From JBEBXQ01 sp040391535 (GTDB taxonomy: Bacteria > Bacteroidota > Bacteroidia > Cytophagales > Spirosomataceae), in the NCBI GenBank assembly GCA_040391535.1, contig JBEBXQ010000061.1, positions 1-26,978 on the forward strand: a stretch of DNA of 26,978 nucleotides. The letters run 5' to 3'. The notes under the pieces were generated by a model. The model was not told the origin of the DNA and made no database searches. It saw nothing but the letters and a program-made list of their open reading frames with translations. Shown here piece by piece: positions 7,973-15,190 of this stretch. Positions within the stretch are counted from its first letter, which is position 1; each line of letters starts with the position of its first letter. Position numbers and translations under genes: made by a program.

Positions 7973-7986
7973 AAATGAATTCATTT
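7973..7986. promoter_or_regulatory. Palindrome in the rep-parA gap, possible ParA operator
   Basis: AAATGAATTCATTT is a perfect 14-bp palindrome 34 bp before the parA start codon, preceded by several GTCA/TGAC half-motifs at 7946-7970. ParA proteins with an N-terminal DNA-binding domain often repress their own operon at such sites. The link is positional only. Confidence 0.4.
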
Positions 7987-8019
7987 GTCTGAATTATATA
8001 CCAAATTATATTGAAATTC

Positions 8020-8982
8020 ATGCTAAGCCACGATAAAGTAATCCAGTTTTTTCAGAATAATCCTGCTCTGTCTTTATCTGTTGTTGAAAAGGAAGCTTTA
8101 TTGCCTGCCAGTACATTATCAAAAGCAGTTGCAGGGAAACGTACTTTGAATGAAAAACATTTGAAAGCACTTTTTCCGATTCTGGTCAAATATGGCTACC
8201 GTGACGGCCTGATTTCAAAATGCAAGGTAATTTCGATCATCAATCATAAAGGTGGTGTCGGAAAAACGACCACTACCATTAACCTGGGCAAGGCGTTATC
8301 CCTGATGGGTTATCGTGTTTTGGTTATTGACATGGATTCTCAGGGGAATCTGACACAGGCATTAGGCGTTGATACACCGCAAAAACAGGTTGTCCATGCA
8401 CTGTTGCATAACGAACCACTTCCACTCTATCCTATTGCAGAGAAATATGATTTATCGCCAAGTGATCTTGAGCTGGCTTACGCTGATTTGGAGCTTGTAC
8501 AGGCTGTTGGTGGTGTTAATCAGCTTCGTAACGCCATTTCGCCACTGAGAATGGACTATGATTATATTTTGATTGATTGTCCGCCGGCGCTAAATATTTT
8601 TACAAACTGTTCGCTGGTTGCTTCCCATTCCTGCTTAATTACACTTCAGCCGGAGGCGTCTGCTATGAAAGGTGTCAGTAATTTGTTTGATCGTATTTTT
8701 CAGGTGCGGGACCGGATTAACTATGATTTGAAAGTGGAAGGTATTCTGTTGACGATGGTTGACAAGAGATTGAAAGTACATAAAGATATGATTGACTATG
8801 TGCATAAAAACCTTTCTGATTTTCCGATTTTCAGGACTGAGATCCGGAATAATGTTACTATAAAAGAATCGCAGATTGCGCAGCAGGATATTTTTACTTA
8901 TGCTGAAAGCAGTTATGGTGCGGAAGATTACTGGAACCTGGCAGAAGAACTGGTTTCAGGCAGTTTCAGACAGCGAAATTAA
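8020..8982 (+). CDS. parA: ParA-family partition ATPase with N-terminal helix-turn-helix
   Basis: A 320-residue protein. Residues 1-66 carry a Cro/CI-like helix-turn-helix (LPASTLSKAVAGKRTLN), as in type Ia partition ATPases that also act as repressors. The ATPase domain has the deviant Walker A KGGVGKTTTT at 77-86, the A' motif DMDSQGN at 104-110, and the Walker B YILIDCPP. It binds ATP and non-specific DNA and moves ParB-parS complexes apart before division. I choose the ATG at 8020; a TTG three codons earlier is possible but unneeded. It precedes parB by 38 bp, so the two are very likely co-transcribed. Confidence 0.93.
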   Translation: MLSHDKVIQFFQNNPALSLSVVEKEALLPASTLSKAVAGKRTLNEKHLKALFPILVKYGYRDGLISKCKVISIINHKGGVGKTTTTINLGKALSLMGYRVLVIDMDSQGNLTQALGVDTPQKQVVHALLHNEPLPLYPIAEKYDLSPSDLELAYADLELVQAVGGVNQLRNAISPLRMDYDYILIDCPPALNIFTNCSLVASHSCLITLQPEASAMKGVSNLFDRIFQVRDRINYDLKVEGILLTMVDKRLKVHKDMIDYVHKNLSDFPIFRTEIRNNVTIKESQIAQQDIFTYAESSYGAEDYWNLAEELVSGSFRQRN

Positions 8983-9020
8983 GAATGATTGAGGTTCAGT
9001 AGATTGAAAAGCAGATTACT

Positions 9021-9911
9021 ATGAAGAAATACGCAAGTTTTTTAGGAGAGAAGAAAATGATTAAGGATCAGGGTCTGATGCGCCATGAGGAAATCAGGAA
9101 GCAGATTCAGATTCTTCCTGAACTGGAAGCTTTAATTCCTCCGTTGCTTGAAGATGAATATAAACAGTTAGAGGAAAATATTCTTAATGAAGGTTGCCGG
9201 GAAGCCTTATTAATCTGGGAAACCCAGCTGATGTTACCGGGTGATCCGCCTGATCAGGATTTGACGGTTTCGCGTTATGTGCTGATTGACGGCCATAACC
9301 GGTTTTCAATCTGCCGCAGAAATAATCTGGATTTTAAGATTCATATATTGCATTTCGACGGCTTGTCCGAGGTGCGGGATTTTATGATCGATAACCAGCT
9401 GGGCAGACGGAATCTTTCTCCCGAGCAAATGGCTTATCTGAGAGGGAAAAAGTACAACGCCCTCAAGCTTGAAAAGGGTAAATATGACCGGCTGGAGCAT
9501 AAGGGACAAAATGACCCTTATGATGGTGATGATAAATTAAGTACTTCTGCAAAACTGGCAAAACAGTTTAATGTGAGCGAGAAAACGATAAAACGGGATG
9601 CTGCATATGCCGAGGGTCTGGACACTTTACCGTTGGACGTAAAGCGGGATGTATTGAGCGGAAAACAAAAAATAAAGAAATCAGAAATTCAGCAACTAAG
9701 GAAATCCGGCAAAGGAGCGGGGACAACAGGAGAATTAATTGCAGTCGCACAGGACGGCATTGCCGGAGAATCTGAAATGGATAAAGTAAGTGAACTTAAA
9801 ACCAAACTTGCTGAATTGGTGAAAAAACTGAGTAAAAATCCTAAGCAACCTTCGCGTATTTGTGATGAGATTATCAGCTATGCTATTCAGTTGAGGAATG
9901 AAGTTGAATGA
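9021..9911 (+). CDS. parB: ParB-family centromere-binding protein
   Basis: A 296-residue protein. Its N-terminal ParB/Srx-like domain contains LIPPLLEDEYKQLEENIL, GCREALLIW and VLIDGHNRFSIC, followed by DNQLGRRNLSPEQMAYLRG. This is a Bacteroidota plasmid-type variant of the CTPase/nuclease-like fold, and the classic GxRR is replaced by GHNR. A helix-turn-helix (AKLAKQFNVSEKTIKRDA) lies near residues 178-195 and a lysine-rich coiled C-terminus (ELKTKLAELVKKLSKN) probably dimerises. An alternative ATG at 9057 is preceded by an AGGAG-like site and would give 284 residues. The gene contains a 25-bp palindrome (9498-9522) that encodes HKGQNDPY, and another follows the stop codon. Confidence 0.9.
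   Translation: MKKYASFLGEKKMIKDQGLMRHEEIRKQIQILPELEALIPPLLEDEYKQLEENILNEGCREALLIWETQLMLPGDPPDQDLTVSRYVLIDGHNRFSICRRNNLDFKIHILHFDGLSEVRDFMIDNQLGRRNLSPEQMAYLRGKKYNALKLEKGKYDRLEHKGQNDPYDGDDKLSTSAKLAKQFNVSEKTIKRDAAYAEGLDTLPLDVKRDVLSGKQKIKKSEIQQLRKSGKGAGTTGELIAVAQDGIAGESEMDKVSELKTKLAELVKKLSKNPKQPSRICDEIISYAIQLRNEVE
9498..9522. promoter_or_regulatory. parS: Candidate parS site 2, inside parB
   Basis: A perfect palindrome: CATAAGGG, spacer ACAAAATGA, CCCTTATG. It is the most symmetric of three copies and is read in frame by parB as His-Lys-Gly-Gln-Asn-Asp-Pro-Tyr. The near identity with the non-coding copy at 5943-5967 argues for selection on the DNA, not only on the peptide. Confidence 0.65.
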
Positions 9912-9929
9912 TTTATTCAACTGCTATAG

Positions 9930-9954
9930 CATAAAGGACATTTTGACCCTTATG
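9930..9954. promoter_or_regulatory. parS: Candidate parS site 3, after parB
   Basis: CATAAAGG, spacer ACATTTTGA, CCCTTATG, 18 bp after the parB stop codon. On the opposite strand it reads CATAAGGG-TCAAAATGT-CCTTTATG, differing from site 1 at two spacer positions only. Together the three sites flank and penetrate the rep-parAB module. Confidence 0.65.
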
Positions 9955-10461
9955 AGATAGGCAATTAATTATATTCTGTAAAAAATGCAATTTATAGAAT
10001 TATATTTTGGGTATTTAGATATATTTAATATTTTGTACTTAAAATTATAATTTATTTGGAATAATATTCTTATTTGGAGTATTGTTACAAAATCCTTATT
10101 TCTTTAAGAATATCTTGTGCTGACCGTTTAATAAATCTCATCCGTCTGACTGCAATGATTTAAAATTTTTGTTTACATTTGTCAGATATCGGAAAAGTAT
10201 TATCGAATACTTGTTTTGTATACTCTTTCTTTACAGGTAGATGGATTCCGGAAAATCCCTTGTGAACAGACAGGGCTTCCGTGTTAACAGGTATATACGG
10301 CTTTCTTAAATGATCTCTTTCTGAAGCTTTGATTTTAGCGTGCGTGTCTCAGTCATTTTGCGGAATGGGGTAACGGATTGTATTTGAGCTAATATGAACG
10401 ATGAAAGAATAGTTTCGCCTCAGAAAATTAAAATTCTTACTTTAAGGTCAAATTAGTTTCT
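9955..10461. other. Non-coding region after the partition module, about 500 bp
   Basis: The left part (9955-10140) is strongly A/T-rich and holds one degenerate iteron-like sequence (10083-10101, about 15 of 19 positions). The right part is less A/T-rich. Only tiny frames occur, such as 22 codons from an ATG at 10232 and 20 codons from an ATG near 10394, and neither has convincing support. A promoter-like box at 10174 and a terminator at 10462 bracket a possible small transcript. Confidence 0.5.
10174..10181 (+). promoter_or_regulatory. Orphan -7 box (TACATTTG)
   Basis: Exact TAnnTTTG match with no gene within 350 bp downstream. No TTG lies at the expected -33 position, so it could be chance in A/T-rich DNA. 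It matters because a plus-strand terminator follows at 10462-10493. Confidence 0.35.
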
Positions 10462-10493
10462 AAAGCGGTGATGGATATTCTACACCGCTTTTT
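10188..10493 (+). ncRNA. Possible small RNA of about 300 nt
   Basis: The region between the orphan -7 box and a clear plus-strand intrinsic terminator has no good reading frame. Something must be transcribed rightwards into that terminator, and parB ends 550 bp earlier. I see no signature of tmRNA, RNase P RNA, SRP RNA or a known riboswitch. The alternative is a long 3' tail of the parAB transcript. Confidence 0.25.
10462..10493 (+). terminator. Intrinsic terminator with no obvious gene before it
   Basis: AAAGCGGTG and CACCGCTTT form a perfect 9-bp stem around a 12-nt loop, continuing into T5. The minus strand lacks a comparable T tract, so it acts rightwards. It also shields the ThuA gene promoter that begins a few bases later. 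Confidence 0.75.
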
Positions 10494-10495
10494 CT

Positions 10496-10524
10496 TTGCT
10501 CATTACAATATTTCTCTATTTTTG
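10496..10524 (+). promoter_or_regulatory. Promoter of the ThuA-TIM barrel operon
   Basis: TTG at 10496-10498 and TATTTTTG at 10517-10524 match the Bacteroidota -33 and -7 elements with an 18-bp gap. The start codon follows 19 bp after the -7 box. Confidence 0.6.
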
Positions 10525-10543
10525 TAAAAATTTGAATTATTTT

Positions 10544-11437
10544 ATGAAACGATCTGGTTTTTTACTGCTTTTGGGCTCGCTACTGCTGACAGACATTTCT
10601 GCATCGCTGGCTGCAGATGCACCCGCGCTGAAGGTGCTGATTATTGACGGGCAGAACAATCACAGAAATATGGTAGAAGGTACGCAGATGATGAAAGCGT
10701 ACCTGGAAGAAACGGGTTTGTTTGCCGTGGACATAGCCACAACACCAGCCGCGGGTAAAGAGATGGCCGCATTTGATCCTGATTTTGGATCCTACAATGT
10801 GGTTTTAATGAATTATAACGGTGATACGTGGTCTGATAAAACCAAACGGGCATTTGAGAATTTTGTGCAGCAGGGTGGGGGAGTGGTAGTGGTTCATGCC
10901 GCAGATAATGCGTTTCCTGAATGGGAAGCATATAATAAAATGATTGGCCTGGGGGGCTGGGGTGACCGCTCGGAAAAATCGGGGCCTTATGTTTATTATA
11001 ATGAGGAAAAAGGTGAATTTGTAAAAGACAGCAGTCCGGGACCGGGAGGGAGTCACGGACACCAGCATGAGTTTGTTGTGAAAACAAGAAATGCCAGGCA
11101 CCCGATTATGAAAGGATTGCCTGATGAATGGCTGCATCAGAAGGACGAATTATATGATCGTTTGAGAGGTCCTGCTGAAAACCTGGATATACTGGCGACG
11201 GCATTCAGTCCTGTGGAATTAAAAGGCTCGGGCAGGCATGAACCTGTTTTAATGACTGCCACATACGGGAAAGGTCGGATTTTTCATACCACCCTGGGTC
11301 ACGAAACTTACTCACAAAAGTGTATAGGCTTTATAGTTACCCTGCAGCGTGGAGCAGAATGGGTAGCCACAGGCAAGGTTAAGCAGAAAATCCCGGCGGA
11401 TTTCCCCACAAAAACAATCGGAAAAAGTAGAAATTGA
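10544..11437 (+). CDS. Secreted ThuA-domain protein
   Basis: A 297-residue protein with a signal peptide (MKRSGFLLLLGSLLL, cleavage likely near residue 23). The mature part is a ThuA-type, glutamine-amidotransferase-like fold: ALKVLIIDGQNNH at the first strand, VVLMNYNGDTW, GGGVVVVHAADN and ILATAFSPV. It ends with the family pattern PVLMTATYGKGRIFHTTLGHE, near residues 232-252. ThuA proteins occur in sugar-utilisation clusters, but their reaction is mostly unknown. I start at ATG 10544 because it begins the signal peptide; a TTG 16 codons earlier lies in the promoter. Only 16 bp separate it from the next gene, a TIM-barrel protein, so the two probably act on one exported carbohydrate pathway. 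Confidence 0.87.
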   Translation: MKRSGFLLLLGSLLLTDISASLAADAPALKVLIIDGQNNHRNMVEGTQMMKAYLEETGLFAVDIATTPAAGKEMAAFDPDFGSYNVVLMNYNGDTWSDKTKRAFENFVQQGGGVVVVHAADNAFPEWEAYNKMIGLGGWGDRSEKSGPYVYYNEEKGEFVKDSSPGPGGSHGHQHEFVVKTRNARHPIMKGLPDEWLHQKDELYDRLRGPAENLDILATAFSPVELKGSGRHEPVLMTATYGKGRIFHTTLGHETYSQKCIGFIVTLQRGAEWVATGKVKQKIPADFPTKTIGKSRN

Positions 11438-11453
11438 TAATCCATTAAGATAA

Positions 11454-12344
11454 ATGAAAACAAACATTAACAGAAGGAAAGTATTGAAAAATATGGCCGG
11501 AGGTGCAGCAATTCTTGGAGTACCTATGTCACTCGAAAATGTCTTTGCTGCTAATGAAGCCGCTTTAGGGCCAGAGATGAAAGGAAAAATAAAGCATTCT
11601 GTTTGTAAATGGTGCTATAATAGCCTTACCCTTGAAGAATTAGCCGCTAAGGCAAAGGAAATCGGGTTAAGCTCTATTGAACTCGTAGGCGAAGAAGGAT
11701 GGCCTACGCTTAAAAAATACGGCCTTACCTGTGCGCTGCCTTCCATGAGCGGTCTGGCGGCCAGTCTGACGAAAGGATTTAACGATCCAAAAAATCATGA
11801 CGAACTGGTAGCGGCTTTTGAAGCGGCATTTCCGAAAATTCAGGCAGCGGGTTATAATACGGTAATCTGTTTTTCAGGAAACAGGAACGGCATGTCAGAC
11901 GTAGATGGCATGCTCAATTGTGCTACCGGCCTGAAAAGACTGATGAAATCAGCTGAAAAATACAATATTACCATGATCATGGAGTTGCTGAACAGCAAAG
12001 TGGATCACAAAGATTATATGTGTGATCACACTGCCTGGGGTGCTGCTATGTGCGAAATGGTGGGTTCAGAGCGAATTAAACTGCTTTATGATATCTACCA
12101 CATGCAGATCATGGAAGGGGATGTAATTGCCACAATAAGGAAATATCACAAATATATCGGCCATTACCATACCGGTGGTGTGCCGGGCCGGAATGAAATC
12201 GATGAAACCCAGGAGCTGTATTACCCGGCTATTATGAAAGCCATTTATGATACGGGCTTTACAGGGTTTGTAGGACAGGAATTTATTCCGAAGCGCGATC
12301 CGCTGACTTCCTTAAAGCAAGGCGTTCAGATCTGTGATATCTGA
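11454..12344 (+). CDS. Tat-exported hydroxypyruvate isomerase-like TIM barrel
   Basis: A 296-residue xylose-isomerase-like TIM barrel close to hydroxypyruvate isomerase. The N-terminus has a twin-arginine signal (INRRKVLKNMAGGAAILGV), so the folded protein, perhaps with bound metal, is sent to the periplasm. Likely metal ligands at strand ends are E177 (MELLNS), D213 (YDIYH), the His in GHYHTGG and E276 (GQEFIP), matching the Glu-Asp-Gln/His-Glu pattern of the family. The true substrate is unknown. It is the second gene of a two-gene operon with the ThuA protein and ends at a bidirectional terminator facing a sulfatase. Confidence 0.87.
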   Translation: MKTNINRRKVLKNMAGGAAILGVPMSLENVFAANEAALGPEMKGKIKHSVCKWCYNSLTLEELAAKAKEIGLSSIELVGEEGWPTLKKYGLTCALPSMSGLAASLTKGFNDPKNHDELVAAFEAAFPKIQAAGYNTVICFSGNRNGMSDVDGMLNCATGLKRLMKSAEKYNITMIMELLNSKVDHKDYMCDHTAWGAAMCEMVGSERIKLLYDIYHMQIMEGDVIATIRKYHKYIGHYHTGGVPGRNEIDETQELYYPAIMKAIYDTGFTGFVGQEFIPKRDPLTSLKQGVQICDI

Positions 12345-12365
12345 TATTACCATGCTCTCCTGCAT

Positions 12366-12400
12366 AAAAAATCCCTGTTGATTGCTCAGCAGGGATTTTT
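12366..12400. terminator. Bidirectional terminator between convergent genes
   Basis: AAATCCCTGTTG and CAGCAGGGATTT pair (one G-U) around a 6-nt loop, with T5 on the plus strand and T6 on the minus strand. It serves the TIM-barrel gene (ending 12344) and the sulfatase (ending 12415). Confidence 0.88.
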
Positions 12401-12414
12401 GCTTATTTCGGTTC

Positions 12415-13836
12415 TCAGTTGCGGAAAGGGAAAACCGCCGAAGGTGTATGAGACTTATGAATGTATTCTAAAAGTTCTTTCGCTTTATCAGGATACTTCG
12501 CTGCTACATTGGTCGTTTCACCCGGATCTTTCGATAAATCATACAGTTCAACAGGCCCTTCCGGATTTTTGATCGCATTCAGTAATACCGCTTTCCACTG
12601 TCCTTGTCTGACAGCCTGTTTGCCACCCTGCTCATGAAATTCCCAATACAGAAAATCATGCGGTTGTTGTTTCTTTTTACCGGTAAGGGCATTTACAAAT
12701 GAAATACCGTCGAGCCCTTTGGGAGTTTCAGCCCCTGCCAGCTCTGAAAAAGTGGGCAGGAAGTCCCAGAATGCTCCCAGGTAGTCATTGGTACTGCCAG
12801 GTTTTATAACGCCCGGCCAGCGGGCTGCAAAGGGCTCTCTGATGCCACCTTCGTACAAATCTCTTTTATAGCCTTTAAATCCTCCGCCGCTGTTGAAGAA
12901 ATCCGGGTCTGCACCACCTTCTACATGAGGACCGTTATCACTTGTAAAAATCACCAGTGTATTTTCGTCTAATCCTTTTTCTTTAAGCTTTGCCATTACC
13001 TGCCCGACATACATGTCAAGCCTTGCGACCATAGCCGCGAATGCAGCGTGCGGATACTCCTGAGATGCATAGCCGCCGGGGAGTGCATTGGGGCCGTAAT
13101 CTTTCCCTGTATGGGCTTTCTCAGGGAATTTCCCTTTATAATACTGGAATAAACTGTCATCCGGTACCAGCAACTCAGCATGTGGCAGAATGTAAGGCAG
13201 AAACAGAAAGAAAGGGTCGCCCGCTTTTTGTTCATCCAGAAAAGCCACTGCCTTTTCCTGAATCAGGTCCGGCGCATAGGTTTTGCTGTACATCAGGTTC
13301 TGATTCGCTTCTAAAATTACCTTATTACGGTTATCCCACAGGTGATTCGGATAATACCGGTGGGCCAGTGCCTGGCAATTATATCCGTAAAACTGATCAA
13401 ACCCCTGATGATTAGGGTCACCTTCTGATCCGACCGGACCAAGGCCCCATTTTCCGTAGGCAGCCGTTTTGTATCCTACGGTTTTTAACACTTCGGCAAT
13501 CGTAATCACCGAATCGGCAATAGGAAACTGGCCTTCGGGTTTCATTTCCTTATTTCCTCTGATGTAGGTATGGCCTGTATGCTTACCTGAAATCAAAGCT
13601 GACCGTGAAGGGGCACAGACAGTAGTACCTGCATAAAACTGCGGGAAACGTGCTCCTTCTTTAGCGAGCCGGTCAATATTCGGTGTTCTGATCAGTTGCT
13701 GACCGTTAAAACCTACGTCACCATACCCCAGATCGTCGGCGAGAATCAGGATAATATTGGGTTTCTTTTTCTGGCTCCATACTGTACTGACACCCAGGCA
13801 GAGTAGGAGGGAGGCCAGTAAAAATGTTTTTCTCAT
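12415..13836 (-). CDS. Secreted sulfatase (arylsulfatase family, formylglycine type)
   Basis: A 473-residue protein with signal peptide residues 1-21 (RKTFLLASLLLCLGVSTVWSQ); I use the ATG at 13834-13836 because it starts this signal. PNIILILADDLGYGD supplies the metal-binding aspartates. Cys74 in CAPSRSALISG is the C-x-P-S-R signature that sulfatase-maturing enzymes convert to formylglycine. FTSDNGPH and KRDLYEGGIREP are further family motifs. It removes sulfate from a glycan or other ester in the periplasm; the substrate cannot be read from sequence. The maturase is not in this window. It is convergent with the ThuA-TIM operon and may share its substrate, which is only a neighbourhood argument. 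Confidence 0.92.
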   Translation of the reverse strand: MRKTFLLASLLLCLGVSTVWSQKKKPNIILILADDLGYGDVGFNGQQLIRTPNIDRLAKEGARFPQFYAGTTVCAPSRSALISGKHTGHTYIRGNKEMKPEGQFPIADSVITIAEVLKTVGYKTAAYGKWGLGPVGSEGDPNHQGFDQFYGYNCQALAHRYYPNHLWDNRNKVILEANQNLMYSKTYAPDLIQEKAVAFLDEQKAGDPFFLFLPYILPHAELLVPDDSLFQYYKGKFPEKAHTGKDYGPNALPGGYASQEYPHAAFAAMVARLDMYVGQVMAKLKEKGLDENTLVIFTSDNGPHVEGGADPDFFNSGGGFKGYKRDLYEGGIREPFAARWPGVIKPGSTNDYLGAFWDFLPTFSELAGAETPKGLDGISFVNALTGKKKQQPHDFLYWEFHEQGGKQAVRQGQWKAVLLNAIKNPEGPVELYDLSKDPGETTNVAAKYPDKAKELLEYIHKSHTPSAVFPFRN

Positions 13837-13893
13837 AAAATTTAAAAGTAAATACGGACTGACAATATCCGGTATTTTACTTAGACTATCAAA

Positions 13894-13901
13894 CAAATAT
13901 A
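13894..13901 (-). promoter_or_regulatory. -7 box (TATATTTG) for the sulfatase gene
   Basis: Exact TAnnTTTG on the minus strand, 57 bp before the sulfatase ATG. No matching -33 element was seen. Confidence 0.5.
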
Positions 13902-14084
13902 GTAAATAAGATTACCGGATTCCGTGTTATGACGGGAGTATGATGTATGGCTGTGAGATGAACCGGAAATGAAGCTCATTCAGCAATTCCGTTACTAATT
14001 TATTCACCATAACATCTGCTTTCAATGAATGTTTCAGAGCATGAAACAATATTTTTTCTTATCAAATGTATGTATTAAAAAATA

Positions 14085-14116
14085 ATATTTAGATATTTGT
14101 CTAAATATCTAAATAT
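14085..14116. promoter_or_regulatory. ArsR-family operator overlapping the repressor start codon
   Basis: Perfect 14-bp arms ATATTTAGATATTT and AAATATCTAAATAT are separated by GTCT, and the right arm ends in the first two bases of the ArsR ATG (14115). A/T-rich inverted repeats with internal AGATAT or ATATCT are typical ArsR/SmtB operators. Binding here would block both transcription and the start of the arsR-sdpI message, giving autoregulation. Confidence 0.8.
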
Positions 14117-14366
14117 GAATGAACTTTTTAGAGCATTGAATGATCAGACCCGGCGGGAGATTTTAAATAATCTGAAGAAACGGAGTATGTCTGCCGGAGA
14201 GATTGCCGAGCTTTTCAATATATCAAAACCCAGCATATCTCACCATCTGGAGATCCTCAGAAAAGCGGATTTGGTAAGGAGTGAGAAAAAAGGCCAGTTT
14301 GTGGTCTATTCAATTAACACCACTATGATGGACGAACTGCTGCAATGGATTTTAACTTTTAAATAA
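14115..14366 (+). CDS. ArsR-family transcriptional repressor (SdpR-like)
   Basis: An 83-residue winged-helix protein. Residues 1-22 open with the family pattern FRALNDQTRREILNNL. The recognition helix-turn-helix is AGEIAELFNISKPSISHHLEIL (about 27-48) and the wing is SEKKGQFVVYSIN. There is no CxC or other metal-site cysteine, so it is unlikely to sense arsenic. Pairing with an SdpI gene 7 bp downstream instead suggests an SdpR-like role in which the membrane protein controls the repressor. I use the ATG at 14115; the TTG six codons earlier lies inside the operator palindrome. Confidence 0.88.
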   Translation: MNELFRALNDQTRREILNNLKKRSMSAGEIAELFNISKPSISHHLEILRKADLVRSEKKGQFVVYSINTTMMDELLQWILTFK

Positions 14367-14373
14367 ATACAGG

Positions 14374-15033
14374 ATGAAAGTAACCTTTAGAAAAGAACTG
14401 TGGAATATCTGCGCTGTAGCCTTACCCTTCATTTACCTGATGCTGATCTGGGAGAGCCTCCCCGATGTTGTTCCGATGCACTGGAATATAAACGGTGAAG
14501 CAGACCGATATAGCAATAAATCAGGCTTATGGATGATCCCGGTATGCTTACCGCTTTTAACTTATGGTATATTTTTGATTACACCTGCCGTTGCTGGTGA
14601 CCAGCTTAAAAAGACGGGCCCGAAATTCGATCGGCTGAAATTCTCAGTTGTCTTGCTTATGGCCGTATTGGCGAGTTATATCCTTTTTGTTATCAAAAAG
14701 GAGACCATCTTTTTACCCTCGATTTTACCAGGACTCATAGGACTTCTCTTCGCTGTTTCGGGTAATTATTTCCCTGTTTTAAAACGAAATATAGTTATCG
14801 GAATTAAAACGCCCTGGACATTAAAAAGTGACGCCGTCTGGGATAAAACACACCGTATGGCGGGGAAATACTGGTTTTGGGGTGGGATACTGATTGTCCT
14901 ATGCAGTTTATATTTTGAACATGCTGAAATGGTAGTAATACTTTTGGTAACAGCCGTAATAATTTCAGTAATTCCCATCGTTTACTCTTATACCTGCTAT
15001 AGAAAAATAAAGAAAGCAGGACTTGTTGAATAA
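14374..15033 (+). CDS. SdpI-family membrane protein (DUF1648 plus SdpI domain)
   Basis: A 219-residue protein with six predicted membrane segments near residues 11-28, 51-71, 90-107, 113-130, 166-181 and 185-205. The N-terminal DUF1648 signature LPDVVPMHWNINGEADRYS lies at 29-47 and the SdpI signature IGIKTPWTLKSDAVWDKTH at 142-160. In Bacillus subtilis, SdpI gives immunity to the SdpC toxin and sequesters the repressor SdpR. Gene order and spacing here match that pair. No SdpABC toxin genes are visible, so it may respond to foreign toxins or to envelope stress. Confidence 0.88.
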   Translation: MKVTFRKELWNICAVALPFIYLMLIWESLPDVVPMHWNINGEADRYSNKSGLWMIPVCLPLLTYGIFLITPAVAGDQLKKTGPKFDRLKFSVVLLMAVLASYILFVIKKETIFLPSILPGLIGLLFAVSGNYFPVLKRNIVIGIKTPWTLKSDAVWDKTHRMAGKYWFWGGILIVLCSLYFEHAEMVVILLVTAVIISVIPIVYSYTCYRKIKKAGLVE

Positions 15034-15168
15034 GGTGTATCAGTGCGTTAAACAAAGGTCAGAAATACTGGTTATTTATAGAGCGGTCCTATTCCGTTGG
15101 ATTAGCAGGATCATAAGGCACGGCAAATTGAAACCACACAATACTATTTAGACTCAATCAAATTAGCG

Positions 15169-15176
15169 TATATTTG
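15169..15176 (+). promoter_or_regulatory. -7 box (TATATTTG) for the 15191 gene
   Basis: Exact TAnnTTTG ending 14 bp before the ATG, implying a leader of only a few bases. The -33 region holds TTTAG at 15147-15151, a partial match. Confidence 0.5.
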
Positions 15177-15190
15177 CAAAAAAATATCCT

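Noticed and set aside
5433..9954. Integrated conjugative element or phage
   Set aside because: No integrase, relaxase, transfer or structural genes and no tRNA-linked direct repeats were seen in the window.
10641..11137. Two minus-strand open frames over the ThuA gene
   Set aside because: Both are antisense to a clear ThuA-domain gene and have unlikely composition.
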